A stretch of 9,493 bases of DNA from contig JABDFB010000085.1 in NCBI GenBank assembly GCA_013286765.1, positions 1-9,493 on the forward strand, read 5' to 3'. How positions within the stretch are numbered: position 1 is the stretch's first letter; each line of letters begins with the position of its first letter. The position numbers and the translations under genes are program-made. A model generated the notes under the pieces. It was given only the letters and a program-made list of their open reading frames with translations, was not told the DNA's origin and made no database searches. This document shows, piece after piece, positions 6,153 to 9,493 of this stretch. Origin of the DNA: Deltaproteobacteria bacterium. Its GTDB lineage: Bacteria; Bdellovibrionota; UBA1018.

Positions 6153-6779
6153 GTGGCTGAAGAAAAACCGAACGCAGCTGCCAATGAAGCAGCGCCCAGT
6201 GGCTTGAAAGCGCTACTGGGAAAAATCCCTTTTGCTCTTATATTTATTTTACTCAATACGATCTCGCTTGTAGCAGTGTTGGGCTACTTTGCGTTTACAA
6301 AGCTCGTATATAAAAGAGAGAGGATTACCGAAACGAGTGAAAAGATACGCCTCCAGTCGAAAAAAATGGAGGATACTGTTGCCACACCAAAAGGGGCTCA
6401 GGTCCCTTTCGGTCCATTTACCATAAATATTTTGGCAACTCCCCAGAGTTATAGAGGACCGGAAGGCTCCACCAAATCCAATATTTCTGGGAAATTGCAT
6501 TACGTGACGATGTCTTTTACCTTGGAAGTGCGTGAAATCGATCAGCAGTCTCTAGTAGAGCAGATTCGGACACCCCTTCTTGACAATTTGGTAACCCTAC
6601 TGGGTAATAAAGCCTTTAATGACATTATTTCCGTTCAGGGGCGATATGTCTTGGCAGCAGAACTCCTAAATATTGCGAACCGTCTCATCCGCCAACTTCC
6701 TGGGGAACAATCCGGCGGCGAACAATCCAAAGAAGATGTAGTCCAAAACGTATACTTTACAGATTTTATCGTACAATAA
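6153..6779 (+). CDS. FliL-family flagellar basal body-associated protein
   Basis: FliL proteins are single-span inner-membrane proteins whose periplasmic stomatin-like domain surrounds and supports the flagellar stator. This 208-residue protein fits. It has an Ala-rich cytoplasmic N-terminus, a membrane span (about 25-47), a charged linker (about 50-80) and a C-terminal domain (about 85-208). That domain starts FGPFTINI, has an HYVTMSFTLEV strand and ends VYFTDFIVQ, the family's signature C-terminus. No other flagellar gene is visible nearby, so this is an orphan copy or paralogue and I do not assign the fliL symbol. Within the open frame GTG 6153 is the only reasonable start (in-frame TAA at 6135), yet AGAGAG abuts it directly instead of lying 5-9 nt away. 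Coupled re-initiation after ald, which ends 30 bp upstream, is a possible explanation. Confidence 0.88.
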   Translation: MAEEKPNAAANEAAPSGLKALLGKIPFALIFILLNTISLVAVLGYFAFTKLVYKRERITETSEKIRLQSKKMEDTVATPKGAQVPFGPFTINILATPQSYRGPEGSTKSNISGKLHYVTMSFTLEVREIDQQSLVEQIRTPLLDNLVTLLGNKAFNDIISVQGRYVLAAELLNIANRLIRQLPGEQSGGEQSKEDVVQNVYFTDFIVQ

Positions 6780-6830
6780 GGTTGAAGAATTGATTTGAAT
6801 AGCTGCTCTTGTTCTGGCATTTCTGACATC

Positions 6831-9242
6831 ATGCTATCGCGAAGGTCCAATGCCGTTTATCTTGATTGTAATGCGACGACCCCTGTTCATCCCGATGCAG
6901 CAAAAGCCGCTCTCGAAACAATGCAAAGTCTCTATGGAAATCCGAGCAGCCCACATCTTACGGGGTTACAAGCAAAGTACATTCTGGAGAATACCCGAAC
7001 TCTAGCCGCACAACTTCTCTCAGTTGATCCGGACCAGATCACATTTACGAGCGGAGCGACCGAATCCATTCAGACTGCAGTTTTTTCAGTACTTCAATCC
7101 CTCAAAGGTCATTCTACGCCGAAAACGAAAATTCTGGTCGGCGCAGTCGAACATAAAGCCGTACCTGAAGCGATTCATCACTGGGTGAAAATGCTGAATC
7201 TCCCATTGCAAATCGTCACCCTTCCGGTCGATTCAAAAGGTCAGATCCGTCTCGATATTCTTGAAAACGAACTAGAAAACACAGCTCTGCTTTGTACGAT
7301 GGCCGTTAATAATGAAACCGGCGTCATACAGGATCTGAAAGCGATCGAAAAAATCCTGAACCAAAAGCAGTCGCAGGCATTCTGGCTAGTGGACTGTGTG
7401 CAAGCGCTCGGAAAACAGCCGCTTTCATTTAAGTCTTCGCGAATCAGCTATGCGACTTTCAGCGGTCATAAAGTTTACGCGCCTAAAGGAGTAGGATTTC
7501 TATACGCCGCAAAGAATACGCCGTTCTATCCGCTTATTGTTGGAGGTGGACAAGAGAAAGGCCATCGTTCTGGAACAGAAAATCTACCTGGCATCGCCGC
7601 GATGGGAGCAATTCTTGAAAAACTGCTAAAAGAACAAGCGCAGCGCGATGGATTGGATCAACACAATCAGATTCTTACGAGCTATCGAGCTAAACTAATT
7701 GAGGAACTCGAAAGAGCTTTTCCAAAAATTCAATTTAATACGCCTTTTGACTGCTCCGTTCCCACGACTATTCATTTCTCGATCCCTGGCCTAAGTAGTG
7801 CCGAATTGTTAGATCTGTTCGATTCGGCTGGAATCCGATTAAGCGCAGGTTCAGCCTGTAATTCTACTTCGGCCAAGCCTAGCCATGTCTTGGAAGCAAT
7901 GGGGCTCCCACTGGATCGTTGTATTTCTGCTGTTCGACTCTCATTCGGTCTTCATACTTCAAAAGAGGAAATTGAAGCCGGCTGCAAGCTCATTCAAGAA
8001 TGCGCTTCGGCGCTCAAAAATACTTGCCTCTTAGAAACAGCAAAAGCCTTCGACCCTCCCAGTAATCTCAGAGATGGTATTGTTCAGTTGAGATCCGGCC
8101 CATCCAATACTTGGTTAATTGTGCACAAAGAGACCAAGAGATGCATCATCATTGACCCGTGTGACACGGTCGCGGAGCGAATCGAAAAATACGTGCAATG
8201 CCAGAAATTAGAAATCGAAGCTATCTTAGATACGCATAGTCATGCGGATCATGAATCGATTCGACCAGAGCTGCAGAGAGTTTTGGCAGCCCATATGGTG
8301 AACTCTCACGCCAAATTCGACCATTTAGGCTGGCCAGAAAAAGGCAACCTCACCGAAGTCACACTCCAGAACGGAGAAAAAATTCCGGCTCTTGTAATTG
8401 TGAAGACAGACAGAAGTGCGGATGGTGAAGTTAAGGGAGACCTCGTATTAGGGAAACTCTATACTCCAGGACATACCTCAGATAGCCACGCCTTTTTGTA
8501 TGGTTGGGCTAAAGATGGCCTATTGAAGAACGAAAATATTCAGTTTGCGTTTTCAGGTGACACGGTCTTGAATGGTGGTTTAGGAAGAACCAATTTCTCA
8601 ACTAGCGATACACGAGCACTCTTCGAATCACTAAGACTACTAAACGGCACGTTGAGCCCGCACTCTCTTCTCTGTCCCGCACATGATTACAATAATAGTT
8701 TTGCAACTACCTTTGATACGGAGATTAAAGAAAATCCTTTGCTTGCCCTTGCCACAGGCCCCATGACGCCCATGACACTCGACTCGTTTCTCACAAAGAA
8801 GCAAGACATCGATACGAAACTAGCAGCCATCGAAGCAGATTTTCAAACGGTTGTTTGCGGTGTCACCGGCCAGTCCACCAAGTGCCAGCAGGAAAAGGTG
8901 TCGCTATCCGCTGATGAATTCAAACAGCAGCTTCAGAAGCGAATGGATAATTGGACAATTATCGACGTACGAGAACCACAAGAACACTCCCTTTCAGGTA
9001 ACTGGAGTACGCTAGGTTTAAAAGATTCGCCTCGCAATGTTCCGCTCTCTCGATTCGTAAACTTCATGAAGGAAGTATTATCTGGAGACGAAAGAGACAA
9101 CCGCGCTGAACCTAAAAATCTTACTAAGATTCTCTTAATTTGCAGGTCAGGCACCCGCAGTCTGATGGCCACCAGATCCCTGCGACGGCTCGGGGTGGAT
9201 CAGGTTTGGAATTTAGATGGTGGTCTAGTTAAGTTACAATAG
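6831..9242 (+). CDS. Trimodular cysteine desulfurase / ETHE1-like persulfide dioxygenase / rhodanese fusion
   Basis: From ATG 6831 the protein has 803 residues (numbering below). Residues 8-395 form an IscS/NifS-type cysteine desulfurase: YLDCNATTP, His108, Asp188 and Gln191, PLP-binding Lys214 (SGHK), GHRSGTEN, and the persulfide-accepting Cys343 in GSACNSTSAKPSHVL. Residues about 415-645 form a metallo-beta-lactamase domain of the glyoxalase II/ETHE1 class: H469-S-H471-A-D473-H474, TPGH548T, SGD577T, GLGRTNF and PAH618DY. His469, His548 and Asp577 match the mononuclear iron ligands of persulfide dioxygenases. Residues about 690-803 form a rhodanese with IIDVREP and the active loop C771-RSGTRS. 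All three catalytic centres look intact. The expected overall role is removing sulfur from cysteine, with oxidation or transfer of the sulfane sulfur in one chain. An in-frame TTG at 6795 would add 12 residues; neither start has a clear ribosome site, and ATG better matches IscS length. It is the last gene of a four-gene run. Confidence 0.92.
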   Translation: MLSRRSNAVYLDCNATTPVHPDAAKAALETMQSLYGNPSSPHLTGLQAKYILENTRTLAAQLLSVDPDQITFTSGATESIQTAVFSVLQSLKGHSTPKTKILVGAVEHKAVPEAIHHWVKMLNLPLQIVTLPVDSKGQIRLDILENELENTALLCTMAVNNETGVIQDLKAIEKILNQKQSQAFWLVDCVQALGKQPLSFKSSRISYATFSGHKVYAPKGVGFLYAAKNTPFYPLIVGGGQEKGHRSGTENLPGIAAMGAILEKLLKEQAQRDGLDQHNQILTSYRAKLIEELERAFPKIQFNTPFDCSVPTTIHFSIPGLSSAELLDLFDSAGIRLSAGSACNSTSAKPSHVLEAMGLPLDRCISAVRLSFGLHTSKEEIEAGCKLIQECASALKNTCLLETAKAFDPPSNLRDGIVQLRSGPSNTWLIVHKETKRCIIIDPCDTVAERIEKYVQCQKLEIEAILDTHSHADHESIRPELQRVLAAHMVNSHAKFDHLGWPEKGNLTEVTLQNGEKIPALVIVKTDRSADGEVKGDLVLGKLYTPGHTSDSHAFLYGWAKDGLLKNENIQFAFSGDTVLNGGLGRTNFSTSDTRALFESLRLLNGTLSPHSLLCPAHDYNNSFATTFDTEIKENPLLALATGPMTPMTLDSFLTKKQDIDTKLAAIEADFQTVVCGVTGQSTKCQQEKVSLSADEFKQQLQKRMDNWTIIDVREPQEHSLSGNWSTLGLKDSPRNVPLSRFVNFMKEVLSGDERDNRAEPKNLTKILLICRSGTRSLMATRSLRRLGVDQVWNLDGGLVKLQ

Positions 9243-9254
9243 TGCTATTTAACT
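9232..9254 (+). repeat. AT-rich inverted repeat over the stop codon of the fusion gene
   Basis: AGTTA-C-AATAG (9232-9242) pairs with CTATT-TAACT (9245-9254), giving 10 base pairs with one bulged C and a 2-nt centre. It includes the TAG stop. It could stabilise or end the transcript, but it is AT-rich and lacks a clear T-run, so I do not call it a terminator. Confidence 0.4.
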
Positions 9255-9268
9255 GTTATTCACAAATA

Positions 9269-9298
9269 TTGGAAGACTCGTGGGCTTTCTAATATACT
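9269..9298 (+). promoter_or_regulatory. Candidate sigma70 promoter after the fusion gene
   Basis: TTGGAA (9269-9274) and TATACT (9293-9298) are separated by 18 bp, and TAATAT overlaps just upstream. Transcription would start near 9305 and run toward the right edge, through the structured repeat at 9427-9491. This is a pattern match only. Confidence 0.35.
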
Positions 9299-9426
9299 CC
9301 TCTATTCATCGAAGTATCAAAGTGCGATGCTAAACTTACAAATCTGCTTATTCGATAATCGGTAAGAATGGAACTTCTTTAATAAAACGCGGGGAGACGG
9401 ATTTTGGGAATTCTTTCGTTTGGCCT

Positions 9427-9491
9427 CACTTGTCCCAAAGACGACCTTGCATGCTGCAAACAGAACAGGTCGCCTTTAGGCAAAACAAGTG
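9427..9491. repeat. Long imperfect inverted repeat / possible structured RNA element
   Basis: CACTTGT (9427-9433) pairs with ACAAGTG (9485-9491). CCCAAAG (9434-9440) pairs with CTTTAGG (9474-9480) with one mismatch, and CGACCT (9442-9447) pairs with AGGTCG (9467-9472). There is one further mismatch (9441/9473) and a 4-nt bulge (9481-9484). In total 19 Watson-Crick pairs enclose a 19-nt loop that contains a small TGCA/TGCA stem. The mismatch and bulge pattern suggests an RNA structure more than an exact DNA repeat. It could be a small RNA, a leader element or a palindromic dispersed repeat, and it may continue past the window. I match it to no known RNA family. Confidence 0.55.
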
Positions 9492-9493
9492 TT

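Noticed and set aside
9388..9492. Minus-strand open frame entering from the right edge and ending near 9388
   Set aside because: About 36 codons without family resemblance, competing with an open frame on the other strand and with the inverted repeat. It could be a gene end, but nothing supports it.
9404..9493. Possible partial gene starting at TTG 9404 with GGGGAG 7 nt upstream, open to the window edge
   Set aside because: Only 30 codons are visible, with no recognisable motif, and they overlap the strong inverted repeat at 9427-9491. The start signal is suggestive but not enough to call a gene.
9427..9493. Integron attC-like site, because a long imperfect hairpin ends with GTT at the edge
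   Set aside because: The opposite arm lacks the matching AAC core and no integrase or gene cassette is visible.

Overview
The window (roughly 45% GC) looks like chromosomal DNA of a flagellated Gram-negative bacterium. It carries a bactofilin, a FliL-type flagellar protein, exported M16-family proteins and an alanine dehydrogenase. This mix, with short spacings and GTG/TTG/ATG starts, fits Bdellovibrionota or a related former deltaproteobacterial lineage. That placement is an inference from gene content, not a phylogenetic result. I see no tRNA, rRNA, CRISPR array, insertion sequence or phage gene.

Layout. (1) Positions 1-209, minus strand: the 5' part of a protein that resembles a response-regulator receiver domain but lacks the acidic pocket and the phospho-acceptor Asp. 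(2) Positions 210-313: a divergent intergenic region with two sigma70-like promoter candidates and an overlapping imperfect dyad. (3) Positions 314-1451, plus strand: a two-gene unit made of a single-pass membrane protein and a bactofilin, overlapping by 32 bp. (4) Positions 1448-4128, minus strand: two tandem M16-family peptidase homologues, one a probable lipoprotein and one with a Sec signal peptide. Both have degenerate catalytic motifs. The bactofilin and the distal M16 gene end on the same TTAA. (5) Positions 4190-9242, plus strand: four closely spaced co-directional genes, a PhnP-like metallo-beta-lactamase-fold hydrolase, L-alanine dehydrogenase, a FliL-family protein, and an ~800-residue protein fusing cysteine desulfurase, ETHE1-like persulfide dioxygenase and rhodanese domains. 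(6) Positions 9243-9493: no clear gene, but a promoter-like pair and a 65-nt imperfect inverted repeat at the window edge.

How the genes may work together. The membrane protein and bactofilin probably form an envelope or cytoskeletal assembly. The M16 pair probably acts as a heteromeric envelope complex that no longer does canonical zinc proteolysis. In the last block, the fusion enzyme would take sulfur from cysteine, releasing alanine, and could oxidise or transfer the sulfane sulfur through its other domains. The neighbouring alanine dehydrogenase could turn the alanine into pyruvate, ammonium and NADH. The trimodular fusion, with this possible coupling, is the strongest candidate here for an undescribed system.
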